Part shown: positions 53,998 through 64,000 of the stretch, piece after piece | Layout: each line of letters opens with the position of its first letter | How positions within the stretch are numbered: position 1 is the first letter of the stretch | NCBI RefSeq assembly: GCF_003597395.2 | Contig: NC_133770.1 | Span: 6,593,300 to 6,657,299, forward strand | Source: Chelonoidis abingdonii | Taxonomy: Eukaryota; Chordata; Testudines; Testudinidae | Length of the DNA stretch: 64,000 nucleotides | Direction of reading: 5' to 3' | Position numbers and translations under genes: made by a program | Notes under the pieces: model-generated | What the model saw: only the letters and a program-made list of their open reading frames with translations | Databases searched by the model: none | Told to the model about the DNA's origin: nothing

Positions 53998-54125
53998 TTT
54001 CAGACTAACAAATATTAGCGAGACAAGGTGGATGAATCAACATCTTTTTTTGAACCAACTTCGGTTGGTGAAGGACAAGCTTTCAAGTGCACACAGAGCT
54101 CTTCTTCTGGTGTGAGGAATATGGC
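53998..54125 (-). mobile_element. Penelope-like terminal fragment
   Basis: On the minus strand it reads CCAGAAGAAGAGCTCTGTG, then ACTTGAAAGCTTGTCC, TTCACCAACCGAAGTTGG and TTCATCCACCTTGTCTC, the PLE terminal sequence of the 48581-48810 type. The core has GAAA intact but CAGAAGA instead of CUGAAGA, so the fold is decayed. Confidence 0.7.
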
Positions 54126-54129
54126 TGGT

Positions 54130-55480
54130 GTTAGTTTAGAGAATCACAGATCATAGAAATGTAGGACTGGAAGGGACCTTAAGAAGTTGGCTAGTCAATA
54201 CCCCCATGCTGAGTACACCAAGACCATCCCTGACAGGTGTTTGTCCAATCTGTTCTTAAAAACCTCCAGTGGTGGAGATTCTGTGACCTCCCTTGTCAAC
54301 CTGTTCCAGGATTTATCTACCCGTATAATTTGTTTCCTGATATCTAACCTGACTGTCCCTTGTTGCAGATTTAGCTGGTTAATTCTTGCCCTACCTTCAG
54401 AAGACACGGAAAACAATTGATCACCATTCTCTTTATAACAGCCCTTAGCATATTTGAAAACTGTTATCAGCTCCCCCGTCAGTCATCTTTGCTTAAAATT
54501 AAACATGTCCCTTTTTTAACCTTTTCTCGTAGGTCAGGTTTTCTAAACCTTTTATCATGTTTGTTTGGACTGTCTCCAGTTTGTTCACATCTTAAAATGT
54601 GGCACCTAAAACTGGTCACAGTACTCTGGCTGAATCCTCGCCAAGTAGACTAGAACAACTACTTTGCGTACATACAGACGTTACATACGACACTCCTGGT
54701 AATACATCCCAGAATTATATTTGCCTTTTTTACAGCTGCATCACACTGTTGACTCATATTCAATTTGTGATCCACTATAAGCACCAGATCCTTTTCAGCA
54801 GTACTACTGCCTAGCCAGATATTCCCCATTCATTTGATTTCATCTTGTTGATTACAGACCAATTCATCAATTTATCAAGACCATTTTGGATTCAAATCCC
54901 ATCCTCCAAAGTGCTTACCACCCTTCCCAGCCTGGAGTCATCTGCAGATCTTATAAGCATACCCTGCGCTCTATTATCTAAGTCATTAATGAAAATATTG
55001 GATAGAATCAGATTCAGGAAAGATGCCTGCAGGACCCCATCCCCCCCAGTTTGACAGCAAACCATTGATATTTATCCTTTGAATATGTTTTTTGAACCAA
55101 CTGTGATCCCCTCCTATAGCAATTTCATCTAGCCCACTTTGCTTATGAACTGTAGTATGGGACTGTGTCAAAAGTCTTACTAATCAAGATACATCAACGA
55201 CTGCTTCTCCACCCTCATCTACTAAGTCAGTAGCACTGTTAATGACGGTTGCTTTGGCATGTCTTGTTCCTGACAATCCATATTGGCTATTACTTAGTGC
55301 CCTATTATCCTCTAAGTGCCTACAAATGGATTGTTTAATAATTTGTTCCAGAAGCTTTCTGGCTATCAAAGTTAGGTTGACTGATCTATAATTCCCCAGT
55401 TCCTCTTTGCTCTTTAGAGACGGAAAAGTCCTGTTAGGTCTCCTCTACCACATCACACAGTGCCAGTGCATGTTTGTTCT
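54130..55480 (-). mobile_element. CR1 LINE with RT remnant
   Basis: This minus-strand CR1 extends from RT sequence near 55480 to a 3' end at about 54130 (plus 'aatcacagatcatagaaatgtaggactggaagggacctt'). Translations include ARKLLEQIIKQSICRHLEDN (55366 leftwards) and the C-terminal ELLTVFKYAKG-like region near 54480-54420. Stops and frameshifts are frequent. Confidence 0.9.
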
Positions 55481-55570
55481 TTTTAGTGTATTCTCCAGTG
55501 TTTTGCCCTTTCTTGTTTTAAATATCCCCTTTTCCATCTTATCCTGATCTTTAAATGAGAGAGTTTAGAG

Positions 55571-55856
55571 CAGTGGTCCCCAACCTTTTCCGTGGGGTGG
55601 GCTCCGGACGACTAGCCGCCGAGGACTCTGGCCACTGGACAAGCAGCCACCAAAATGCCACCGTGAAGTGGCAACGTCAAGAGGTGTCGCCACCAAAATG
55701 CCGCCATGAAAGAGTGTCATCAAGAGGTGTCACTTCTTGACTTTGGCACTTCTCGTGGCATTTTGGCAGCTGCTTGTCCAGCGGCCAGTACGTGGGCGCA
55801 CATAGATGCCCCGGTGGGTGCCATTGCGCCCGCAGGCACCAAGTTGGGGACCCCTG
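55571..55856. mobile_element. hAT MITE, 8-bp duplication
   Basis: The left end is CAGTGGTCCCCAACCTT and the reverse complement of the right end is CAGGGGTCCCCAACTTG. Flanks are GTTTAGAG (55563-55570) and ATTTAGAG (55857-55864), 7 of 8. The interior has a repeated 'caccaaaatgccgcc...gtgtc' unit. Confidence 0.85.
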
Positions 55857-56454
55857 ATTTAGAGCAAGTCTGAATGTTTGAAATCCGTGCTGAGCCAGTG
55901 TCCTCTGATGGTGTCAATTGACATAACTCCGCTGACTTAAATGGAGCTACAGTGATTTAAACCTGTTGAGGAATTGGCCAATTATTTTTACTGACCCACC
56001 TCCTCCATTTTCTCCTTCCATTTCTTACAAGCTCCTTTATAAACTTGGCATGTGCATGCGCTATTGTTGTGTCTGGGTGAGGGTTTTGGACGAGCTCCCA
56101 TCACAGTAGTATCAAAGCACTCTGAAAGATGGGTTGTGGGTGAGGTGTCATCTGTTGAAATCTTCTGAGGTCAAGAAGAAGAAGTCCAGAACTAGAAGGA
56201 GCATTTTATGATGCCACAATGACCTTCAGGGAAAAGGCACTGTAATTACCAGCCACGGTAACCAAAAAGGTCAAAGCATTCATTATGACTTACGACCAGA
56301 TCCCAGTTGTACTGAAATCAAAGTAAAAACTCCCCCTGCCTTTAATGAGGCCTGGATTTGATTTTGACAGACTAGATGAGCGATGTCACTGTGTAGCTCA
56401 GATAGACACATAGCTGGCAAATGTCATTTCCCATAGCTAGTGGAGGGGCGATAA
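55857..56454. other. Mostly unannotated; palindromic repeat piece at 55905-55980
   Basis: 'aactccgctgacttaaatggagctac' is a GACTTCAATGG-type axis. Nothing else is recognised. Confidence 0.35.
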
Positions 56455-56640
56455 CACATGTGTAACCCAACGAGGGGTGTCGGCAGCAGACATCAAACCT
56501 GAGACTGCTTGAGCTTAATGCATGAGCCTCCACTGCCTGAGCTAAAAGACATATCTCTCTTAGTCAAGGTTGCAGCAGGTTCATCAATCTCTAGCTGATC
56601 TAGCCACCACTAGAGTGGAACAGAGTGCCACTCTGAGCCA
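56455..56640 (-). repeat. tRNA-like SINE, minus strand
   Basis: On the minus strand TTTTAGCTCAGGCAGTGG (A-box-like) is followed by CTCAGGTTTGATGTCTGC (B-box-like), in tRNA spacing. It is diverged and the tail is not recognised. Confidence 0.5.
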
Positions 56641-57234
56641 GTATGGGCTACATATCCATGAGGTATATCAAAGATGTCACAGCTAATCAGAAAATGAATA
56701 TGGGAGTTACTAAAAGGGGGGAAATCCATCTTGATGTAGAACTCTTAGCAGCTGCAATGAAAAAAGGAAACGAGAGATTCAACCATGTTGCTAAGAATGA
56801 GGTACAATTGGGAATCAAATTTAATGAGGTTATTATTGTGCAAGGCCTTGGTTAAAACACAATCCCTATTCACAGTCAGGGTGGTTTTCAAAACCAGGAA
56901 GATCAATCGTTGTGTAAAAAAAGTGATCATTAAATAAAACTTGTGTGACATCACTGGCGTCCTGGTGGCAAGCCACACCAATGATGAATTTGGTCCGTGA
57001 TGTTTCTAATGCACATGCCTTTAATTATCCAAGCTCCCTTTACTTTTATCTGCATGAGTGGTTGCTCAGCCATGCTTCTTATCAACATGACCTTGACTGT
57101 AAATTAACACATAAACATTTGACGTACTATAAATGAACAAACTGTAACTTAATAATGGGTCTTCAGATGCTGATAACCCTGCATAAAAACAGCTGTCAAA
57201 GGCTCCCTCTGCACTAGAACAGGAAGATGGTATT
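56641..57234. other. Unannotated sequence
   Basis: A 70-codon plus frame at 56643-56855 has no recognisable domain. No repeat was recognised. Confidence 0.3.
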
Positions 57235-57375
57235 GTGGTTAAAAATCAGGGCTGGGACCCAGATGACTGAAGTTTTATTCCTAGCATTCCCCAGACTTTG
57301 TCTGTGGCACTGGGTCTGCCACTTAATCCTTCTGGGCTTTAGTTTCCCATAAGTCAAATACTTTCCTCTTTGTCT
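57235..57375 (+). repeat. MIR-like SINE
   Basis: 'tattgtggttaaaaatcagggctgggacccag', 'tctgccacttaatccttctgggctttagtttccc' follow the MIR order in plus orientation. Confidence 0.6.
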
Positions 57376-57548
57376 TGTATATTTAGGAAGGGAATTTCAA
57401 AAGCCCCTAAGGGAATTAGGCTCCAACTAAAGTTCAGTAGAATTTGAGCACCCAACTCCCTTAGTTTCCCAGTCTTCCATTGGATTCTTTGGAGAAAAAC
57501 TTCTTAGTATGTGATTCTACAGCTATCTGTCTAAGCTACTGCATATGC

Positions 57549-58087
57549 TCAGGGGTGAAAGTAACTTAAAGGACTCACTGGTACATCGCAGTCCTCAGCA
57601 GGCATGTGGCCTCAACCGGAAGAGGCGGGGCCTTTAAATCACCCCGGAGCTACCAGAGGCAGCTGGGAGCCCTGGGGCTTAGAGGTGAATTAAAGGGTCC
57701 GGGGCTCCGGCCACTGCGGAGCTCTGGGCCTTTTAAATCACCGCGGGAGCCCAGCTGTCGGAGCTCCAGTGGGGATTTAAAGGGTCTGGGGCTCTCTGCA
57801 GTGCTCCAGACCCTTTAAATCCCTGCCCAAGCCTGGCTGTCAGAGCTCTGGCTGGGATTTAAAGGGTCTGGGGCTCCCCACAGTGGCCAGAGCTCCAGGC
57901 CCTTTAAATCCCCGCCCAAGCCCGGCTGCTGGAGCTCCGGTGGGGATTTAAAGGGACCGGGGCTCCCCGCAGTGGCTGAAGCCCCGGACCCTTTAAATCA
58001 CCGCCACAGAAGCCAGTCCAATCTGGCTCGGTGTACTGGCTCTTGCCGGTACGCAGTACCAGACCGTACCGGCTTACTTTCTCCTCT
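57549..58087. mobile_element. hAT element built from palindromic tandem repeats
   Basis: The left end TCAGGGGTGAAAGTAA and the reverse complement of the right end AGAGGAGAAAGTAAGCC are related. Perfect 8-bp flanks GCATATGC lie at 57541-57548 and 58088-58095. The 539-bp interior holds several tandem ~85-88-bp units, each with GATTTAAAGGG and CCCTTTAAATC arms around GGGGCTC and GAGCTCC. Confidence 0.85.
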
Positions 58088-58329
58088 GCATATGCCTCCT
58101 ATTATTGAGCGCCAACAATATTTCATGTGTTTATCCTCACAACCCCACTGTGAGGTGCACACAAGTTTTAGATTAGCATGCAACATTTATAGGCTATTGA
58201 CTTATCCACTCTACTTGGAGGGATGTTCCTTTAATTTCTTTTAACTGTATCCACTAGTTACTTTATGGCGTGACCTCTTGTCTTCATTTGATGGAACAGG
58301 ATAAAAAAGAAGATACTGACCAGTTTACA

Positions 58330-58570
58330 TGCTGGTTACATCTACACTGCGTCTGCGAGCAAGTTTTTCACTCCGGTTCCACAGACTTGCACTTGTAGCT
58401 AAAAACAGCTGTGTAGATACTGCTTTGATGTCCGGCTGGACCTTGGACTCTCAAGCCTTCCAGCCTGAGCCACAATGCCTACGCAGCTATTTTCAAGCAC
58501 ACTAGTCCCGCTGTCATTAGTCAGTCAACCTGAGCTGGGAGGCTCCCAGCTACAGTGTTGACACATCCTA
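58330..58570. mobile_element. Harbinger-like MITE
   Basis: The left end is GGTTACATCTACACTGCG and the reverse complement of the right end is GATGTGTCAACACTGTAG. The target duplication is unclear. The interior resembles the element at 37505-37775. Confidence 0.55.
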
Positions 58571-58718
58571 TGAGCCTGATTTACAAAGGTATTTAGGTGC
58601 CTAAAGATGCAGGTAAGCCAAGGTCTTAATAAGCTCACCCCTGCCATCTATTGGTGAATTGGAGGAAAACACCTAAGGAGCAGACTGTATTTGCACAGAC
58701 ACACCTACATTGCCTGGG

Positions 58719-58880
58719 TCAGGGGTCGGGAACCTTCAGCACGCGGCCCACCAGGGTAATCCACTGAGCTGCGAGACATTTTGTTTATGTTGCCATTCTT
58801 GGCTAATGGGAGCTGCGGGAAGCAGCAGGAGGCGAGTGAGCCGAGGTGAATGGGCTCCTGAATTCTGGGACTTTGCTGAT
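58719..58880. mobile_element. hAT element, truncated
   Basis: It begins CAGGGGTCGGGAACCTTC, followed by 'gcggcccaccagggtaatccactg' and 'cgagacattttgtttatgtt'. The partner end is not seen. Confidence 0.6.
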
Positions 58881-58989
58881 CTCAAACAACTAACCATGAG
58901 GAGGGTGCAGTAGAGGGAAAGGGGAAAGGTGTGTTGAAAGGGTATTGACCCTTTGGACTTGCACACCCCAAAAAGTGAGAAACTGAGGC

Positions 58990-59390
58990 AAAATAGTTAG
59001 ATTCAGAAAAGATGAAATATTTTGTTTAAATGTCAGATTAGTTTCATTTGGATAAAATAAAAATGTTTCTTTCCGATAATGTTGAAGCTTCATAATATAA
59101 TATCTAATATCTAATATCTAATATAACATATAAGTATTATATAGTATGAATATTAATATTTTAATATAAAATAAAAGTTTAACCAAAATGAATCTAAATG
59201 ACAAAGTTAAAACTTTTTTTTAACCTTATCAAAATAAAACATTTGAACATTATTGAACCAAAATGAGAAAATTCAACATTTTTCCAGCTAAACTTTAGTT
59301 AGAAATGCTCCTTTGAAATGTTTCAATTTTGAAAAAACTGCATTTTCTGGTGGAAAACTGTTCCACTGACCAGCTCTAATTTTAAGTTTT
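58990..59390. repeat. AT-rich diverged repeat with short ATCTAATAT tandem
   Basis: It shares phrases with 24600-24990 ('tttaaccttatcaaaataaaac', 'gaaaaaactgcattttctggtgg'). A short tandem of TATCTAATATCTAATATC lies at 59100-59125. Confidence 0.45.
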
Positions 59391-59639
59391 TGAACAAAAT
59401 AAGAAGGCGTGGTTCCATCCCTGTAGAGTTTGTAGCCTAAAGGACCCTGTCTTGCATTCACAAATACACAACTGATTGGCTTAGATGACTCATTCTATTC
59501 AAGCCTGATTTTGAGACTGATCTTGCAAACACGCAGGTGAGTTAATTTGCTCAGGTGAGTAGATTCCATTGAGGGTGATGGATGTAGTCATCTGAGGAAA
59601 GTTCATGGATTTGTAGCAGGGATCATGATTGCCTATTCT

Positions 59640-60200
59640 CACTTTCTATATAACATTCCAGCCAGATAATTTCACCAGTGATTCTTGCAACCAGCCCAAT
59701 AAATTGTGGTTGAACTGGAGGATATCTTATAGAAAGGTCATGTCTACACTTACCAGGGATTGATGCTGTGGCGATTGATGCACCGGGGTCAATTTAGTGG
59801 GTCTAGTGAAGACCCGCTAAATCAACTGCAGATCACTCTCCCATTGACTCCAGTACTCCACAGGAACTAGATGAGTAAGGGAAGCCGACAGGAGAGCATC
59901 TCCCATCACCCCAGCATAGTGTAGTCACCACAGTAAATCGACCTAAGCTATGCCGACTCCAGCTACTTCACTCACATAGCTAGAGCTGTATAACTTAAGT
60001 CGACTTACCCCCATAGTGTAGACATAGCCAAAGACATTCAAACTTAGATTTAAATTTAAAGACTTTGAGTGATGGAGACTCCTTTACATCCCTTGATAAG
60101 TTATCTTAACGGTCAATTATCCTCAGCAAGAAGTTTTTGTGTTTGATGGAGGAATGGGTGGGTGCAAACTTCTGGCCTGTGTAATGCAGGAGGCCACACC
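59640..60200 (-). mobile_element. CR1 LINE 3' part, interrupted by a MITE
   Basis: CR1 minus sequence reads up to 'gaggatatcttatagaaa' (59735) and resumes at 60030 with 'aaagacattcaaacttagatttaaa' and 'gactttgagtgatggagactcc'. Without the MITE it is colinear with 16020-16110. Confidence 0.8.
59736..60029. mobile_element. Harbinger-type MITE in CR1, AAA duplication
   Basis: The left end is GGTCATGTCTACACTTACC and the reverse complement of the right end is GGCTATGTCTACACTATGG. Flanks are AAA at 59733-59735 and 60030-60032. The interior 'aaatcgacctaagctatgccgac' is shared with 21323-21604. Confidence 0.85.
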
Positions 60201-61565
60201 AGACAATCAGCGTGGTCCTGTCTGTGAATTCATGAACTTTGCTCAGTTTGACTAGTTCCAATAATCTCAATGGAACCTACTCACTTGAGCATAGTGGTCA
60301 AACTAGATAATAATAGAGGTCACCGCACAATGGAGTCCTGGGCCATAACTGAGGCTCAGGTGATACAGGAATGCAAATAAATTATTATTAATAATTAATA
60401 ACAATGGCTCCTTCTGGCCTCAAAAATCTATGAATTACTAACACGCACATACATACCCTGTGCTCCAGAGCTGATACAGTAAATGTTCAGTGTTATCTGG
60501 TGTTAATTTTCTTTCAAGAAAGAAGCTCTTGAATGTAGGTCCCTGATCATGGAAAGAGTTACAGACCCGAAGTACAGCAGCACTAACAGGTAATCACCTT
60601 CATAAAACTCCTGACTTGGAGAGAAAGAGAGTAAAAACATTCCGTAAAGATTACTAGGCCAAAGCCCCCGGACAAGTGGAAGCTGAATTTAAAGGGGGGA
60701 AAAATGAATATCCCAAACTAAACCAAAAACCAAAATCCTAATGAAAACACTAAATGCAATGATTAATATGACAACTGGGCAGCTTTCCCCGAAGACGTGA
60801 ATTCCCATCAGGGTAATCAAATTTGTCTTTAAAATGATAAATAGTGCTACCACTAACCTAAAAACGTACCTTGGTTCCCCCGAAGCTCAATCTCTCCATA
60901 CACTAGCTGCTTCATTTTTTTATGTATTTAAATAAACAAATAATATAAAACAAAACCCACAGTCCCAGCATGGAGTTTTTCAAAGTTACCTCAGTCTTTT
61001 TTGGCTGTTCAGTCTGCTCCCTGGTGTCCAGGTGTAAACAATTCCCAGAAAGAGACGTCTTTATCCTCGAATTCCAGAAAAAGGTTGCGCTTTGTCTTCC
61101 TCTTCCAAAAAGGCAGTCTTTGTGCAGCGCTCAACCAAACCAGGAGATGTTCAGTTCTTTTGGTGTTTTTTTTTCCCCCTTAAGTTCTCAAAACATCCCC
61201 CTTAATTCCCGTTTGTGGCTTTTATTTCTTAATGACATCCTTCTTCCGCCTTTCTCAGGCTATCTCGTCTGCTTTTCCAATGCTTTCTTCCCCCCAACAC
61301 CCACACCCATTGGCACCTCTTGAAATTTTATACTGATGCTCTGCCCATGCTGGCTCAGAAATGGGCCTAGCTGCAACAGAGGTTAGATGCCGTGGTTGCT
61401 GGCACGGCTCTAACATGGCTTCCCTGGCTGGTGTGAAAAGGGAGCTTTTATGAGTATGGTTATATAACACGCTCCTAAAACCACGTAAATCCTAGCCCAG
61501 AAAGCTGAGGTTTAGCTCACCTGTGTGCAGTTTATTTGTGCTTATCCAGATTGTTGAGCCTCTAT
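60201..61565. other. Unannotated sequence; short CR1-like tails
   Basis: Fragments such as 'gctccttctggcctcaaaaatctatgaattac' at 60405-60438 are CR1-tail-like. A 117-codon frame at 60970-61323 has no recognised domain and lacks typical coding features. No gene was called. Confidence 0.35.
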
Positions 61566-61839
61566 GGCCTTGTCTTCACTAGGAAAAAGTGTGTATTCTT
61601 AACATGAGTTAGCTAACTGGGTGAAATTTAATGGCCTGCGATATACAGGAGATCAGACTAGATGAGTTAATGTTCTCTTCAGATCTTAAAATTCTATGAA
61701 TCTATAGTTAATTAACATGAGGTAAAATTCAAGTGAAGTCAAGGCCGTTTGTAGGAGTCACATGAGTTAACAGGTTGAGTTAAAGACTATGTGGGACTCT
61801 AGGATTTACACTGACCTTTTTCCTAGCGATGACACGGCT
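61566..61839. mobile_element. MITE with nested CR1 tail
   Basis: The left end is GGCCTTGTCTTCACTAGG and the reverse complement of the right end is AAGCCGTGTCATCGCTAGG, both continuing AAAAAG. Between, at about 61630-61708, lies a CR1 3' tail ('ggcctgcgatatacaggagatcagactagatgag' to 'aaaattctatgaatctat'). Confidence 0.6.
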
Positions 61840-62164
61840 TAACTGGAAAACTGAAGAGGGAACCGCTTTTAAAACAACTGGATGTATTTTTTTTGGAGGG
61901 GTGGGTGGGGGAGTTAGATTTAAAAAAAAAAACAATTGTGACGCTTTCCTATCAGTCTAAAGTATTTAGCAAACCAGCTGCAAGATGTTGACACATTTTC
62001 TGTAATGCACGTACAAGAGAATGGAGCACAAAGGCAATTTTCCATTGGAAAGATAAATATTAGAAGACTCCTGTGCCTTTACACTATGCACCTCTCCAGC
62101 AGTGTAAAGGGTCATTAAAGGGAGCGCAAATTGTATTTATGCTGCCTTGAAGTTGCCTTTGACT
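61840..62164. other. Unannotated sequence
   Basis: No gene or repeat was recognised. A short A-run and G-rich stretch are present. Confidence 0.3.
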
Positions 62165-62347
62165 CCTGTTCTCCAGCTCGGCGAGAGGCGGAAGCGGAGT
62201 TGAAGGGGGAGCAGCAGCAGTCAACCCCGGGCCATGAGGACACGAGGTAAGTCGACCTAAGATATGTTGACTTCAGCTACGCTCTTCTCGTAGCTGAAGT
62301 TGCATATCTTAGGTCAATCCCCATCTCCTCCAGTGTAGACCAGGCCT
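62165..62347. mobile_element. Harbinger-type MITE, left end missing
   Basis: The right part matches 21323-21604 ('gtaagtcgacctaagatatgttgacttcagctacg', 'gtagctgaagttgcatatcttaggtc') and ends with the reverse complement of GGCCTGGTCTACACTGGAGG. It starts abruptly at about 62165. Confidence 0.7.
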
Positions 62348-63318
62348 AAGGTGCCACAAGTATTCCTCATTCTAGTTCCTTAGTAACTTCTGGATGTCTG
62401 TTGAGGTATGAAGCATAAACAGTGGATATTTATTACTCTGAGAAGCTGTATCTAAAAGAAGGGGCTTTGTTTTAACTTTGTGTTACTAGAACTTGTCCCT
62501 AGGACGTAGTCTTGAATGGTGAAGAATTGGAACCTCCCTGGTGTCTGACAGTCTTTCACCTGGTGACAATTCTGAAGACATATTTATAGGCAGAACCAAC
62601 AATATTTGTCATTTGCTCACTTCCAAACATGATCCTTCTTGTCATTTTCTATTACATATTGCCTAGGGTTGAACACCTGTCCTGTATCCACTTTACCAAC
62701 CCCCTGAGCTAGCCAGTCCTCTCTATCTGCATGCCATAAATTACAGACATTTTACAAAGCTCGTCTAGCTTGCCACCCACACAGCATTTTATTGAACACC
62801 TCCAAGGGCGGTCATATATCTTAAAACGACCCGGGGAATGCTTTTATGGGAGCAATAAAGTTCAAAGGGTTTGGAACTGCACTGCATTCTGGGTGCTGAG
62901 ACCTGCCCCAGTGGAAATAGCATTGCCAGGCAGTGGCGACTGCTTTTCAACAGGGATGTTTAGGGGTGCCGAGAGGAGACCCCGTGCGTCTGTTTCAAGT
63001 GGTTGAGTCTCCCTTGGCATCTTCCAATTTCGCAAGAGATGGGAATGGTGCAGGACTGATGGGTACTTCAGCCTTTAGCAGAGAGGATGAGGCTTTGAAG
63101 GGTGTGAGGCTGAGCTGTGATAAGCTTTGAATACTGTATGTGATTGGCTCATTGGGACAGTTACTCTGTGGCTACACTGGCTTATTGGGTTGTTTTTTAG
63201 TTGAGCAGCAGGGCTGTTAGGAAGCTAACGGGAAGGCAACGCAATGGGTCCAGATAAGCAAACTGGATAAAGACAGCAAGGATTAAGAAGAGACAGTGCC
63301 TGAGCTGTTAGCTGGGCC
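62348..63318. other. Unannotated sequence
   Basis: No gene or repeat was recognised. Two overlapping plus frames at 62770-63130 have no domain that I recognise. Confidence 0.3.
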
Positions 63319-63441
63319 TAGGGTGACCAGATGTCCCGATTTTATAGGGACAGTCCCGATATTTGGGTCTTTTTCTTATATAGGCTCCTATTACCCCCCA
63401 CCCCTGTCCCGATTTTTCACACTTGCTGTCTGGTCACCCTA
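63319..63441. mobile_element. Short hAT MITE (TAGGGTGACC family)
   Basis: The left end is TAGGGTGACCAGATGTCC and the reverse complement of the right end is TAGGGTGACCAGACAGC. Perfect 8-bp flanks GCTGGGCC lie at 63311-63318 and 63442-63449. It is very similar to 34798-34914. Confidence 0.9.
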
Positions 63442-63449
63442 GCTGGGCC

Positions 63450-64000
63450 CATGTTGCTTCCGGGCTCCAGCAATGTTACGAGCCATGGTCTACCAGCTCA
63501 AAAGAACATGACCTGGCTAAAACTAGTTAAAATACGAGGATCACTTAAATGGGCGATTGCAAAATCAGGCCCTGAGGCCTGAACCAACCCACTGGGGTCA
63601 ATGGAAGGACTCCCATCCACCCCAATGGGCTCTGAATTGGGCCCTGATGGATAAATCCGGCTTGTCAAATGCCCTCCAATGCTCCCATGGCCTGAAAGGG
63701 GTCCATTGACACCACTAAAGTAATCCAGATTTGGCTATGGGAGTGTCCACCCTTTGAATAGGGATCTGTCAGTTTTACTGCCTGCATGTCTATGAGTCTG
63801 TGTAAATCAACGCATAACGTTAGCCAGAAACAAATATGCATCGCAGGCTGTTTTACTGGCCCTGATCTGAGAAATCCTGCTACCTGCCGCCTATGCTGAA
63901 AACAAACGGAGTAAGCAGTCTCACAATCGCTTTGTCAAACAAACTCTCCTTTCTTCTTGGTGCCCAGTGCACTTTTGCAGCTGGTAAATCACTCTGTGAT
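63450..64000. other. Mostly unannotated; palindromic repeat piece near 63560-63650
   Basis: 'aatcaggccctgaggcc', 'actggggtcaatgg' and 'caatgggctctgaattgggccctg' form loose inverted arms of the GACTTCAATGG-type family. No gene was recognised. Confidence 0.35.

Noticed and set aside
60970..61323. 117-codon plus open frame as a host exon
   Set aside because: No domain, no obvious splice context and a second frame open over the same bases; insufficient support.
1..64000. CRISPR arrays, operons, bacterial ribosome binding sites
   Set aside because: The sequence is vertebrate-type repeat-rich DNA; no such features are present.

Overview
This window looks like nuclear DNA from a vertebrate, most likely a cryptodiran turtle. 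The main evidence is a tRNA-derived SINE on the minus strand at 18848-19006. It has a tRNA-like head with A- and B-box sequence joined to a CR1-type 3' tail, the architecture described for turtle polIII/SINEs. Many CR1 LINEs, Penelope-like elements with GIY-YIG regions, hAT and PIF/Harbinger elements and MIR-like SINEs fit the same origin. No host exon, functional tRNA, rRNA or protein gene could be supported. Every protein-like open frame with recognisable similarity belongs to a mobile element, and nearly all carry stops or frameshifts. A 100-base assembly gap (N) lies at 29324-29423.

Layout. 1-7.9 kb: mostly single-copy-looking sequence with a possible solo LTR, a GC-rich fold-back repeat, a MIR, a CR1 tail and a 0.9-kb element with terminal inverted repeats. 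8.0-9.3 kb: an LTR with the start of an old gag-like region, minus strand. 11.3-19 kb: several CR1 copies, one with reverse transcriptase (RT) motifs and a Harbinger-type MITE inside it, plus a hAT MITE and the turtle SINE. 19.5-21.1 kb: a DNA transposon with CACTG ends encoding a DDE-like protein, inserted in a CR1. 26.6-28.6 kb: a hAT element with a TTF-domain transposase remnant and two hAT MITEs. 31.2-32.6 kb: a Penelope-like element with a GIY-YIG region, its hammerhead-like terminal sequence split by a hAT MITE. 33.6 kb: a 93-bp Penelope-derived unit with a 12-bp target duplication. 34.7-40.1 kb: solo LTR, MITEs and hAT elements. 41.2-48.8 kb: a dense nest containing an R2-like LINE (interrupted by a Penelope unit and a two-gene Harbinger transposon), a Penelope RT block facing a Penelope GIY-YIG block, and in the latter a CR1 containing an LTR containing a hAT MITE. 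49.4-51.5 kb: a degenerate Harbinger. 54-64 kb: CR1, hAT and Harbinger-type MITEs.

The most interesting signal is a hammerhead-ribozyme-like fold that recurs at the ends of Penelope-type sequences. Stem I varies between copies in a compensated way (GCAU/AUGC, GCGU/ACGC). Two short copies are discrete mobile units of about 93-100 bp with their own target-site duplications. Insertion boundaries throughout were set by finding target duplications by eye and, where possible, by checking that the interrupted host repeat reads through once the insert is ignored.
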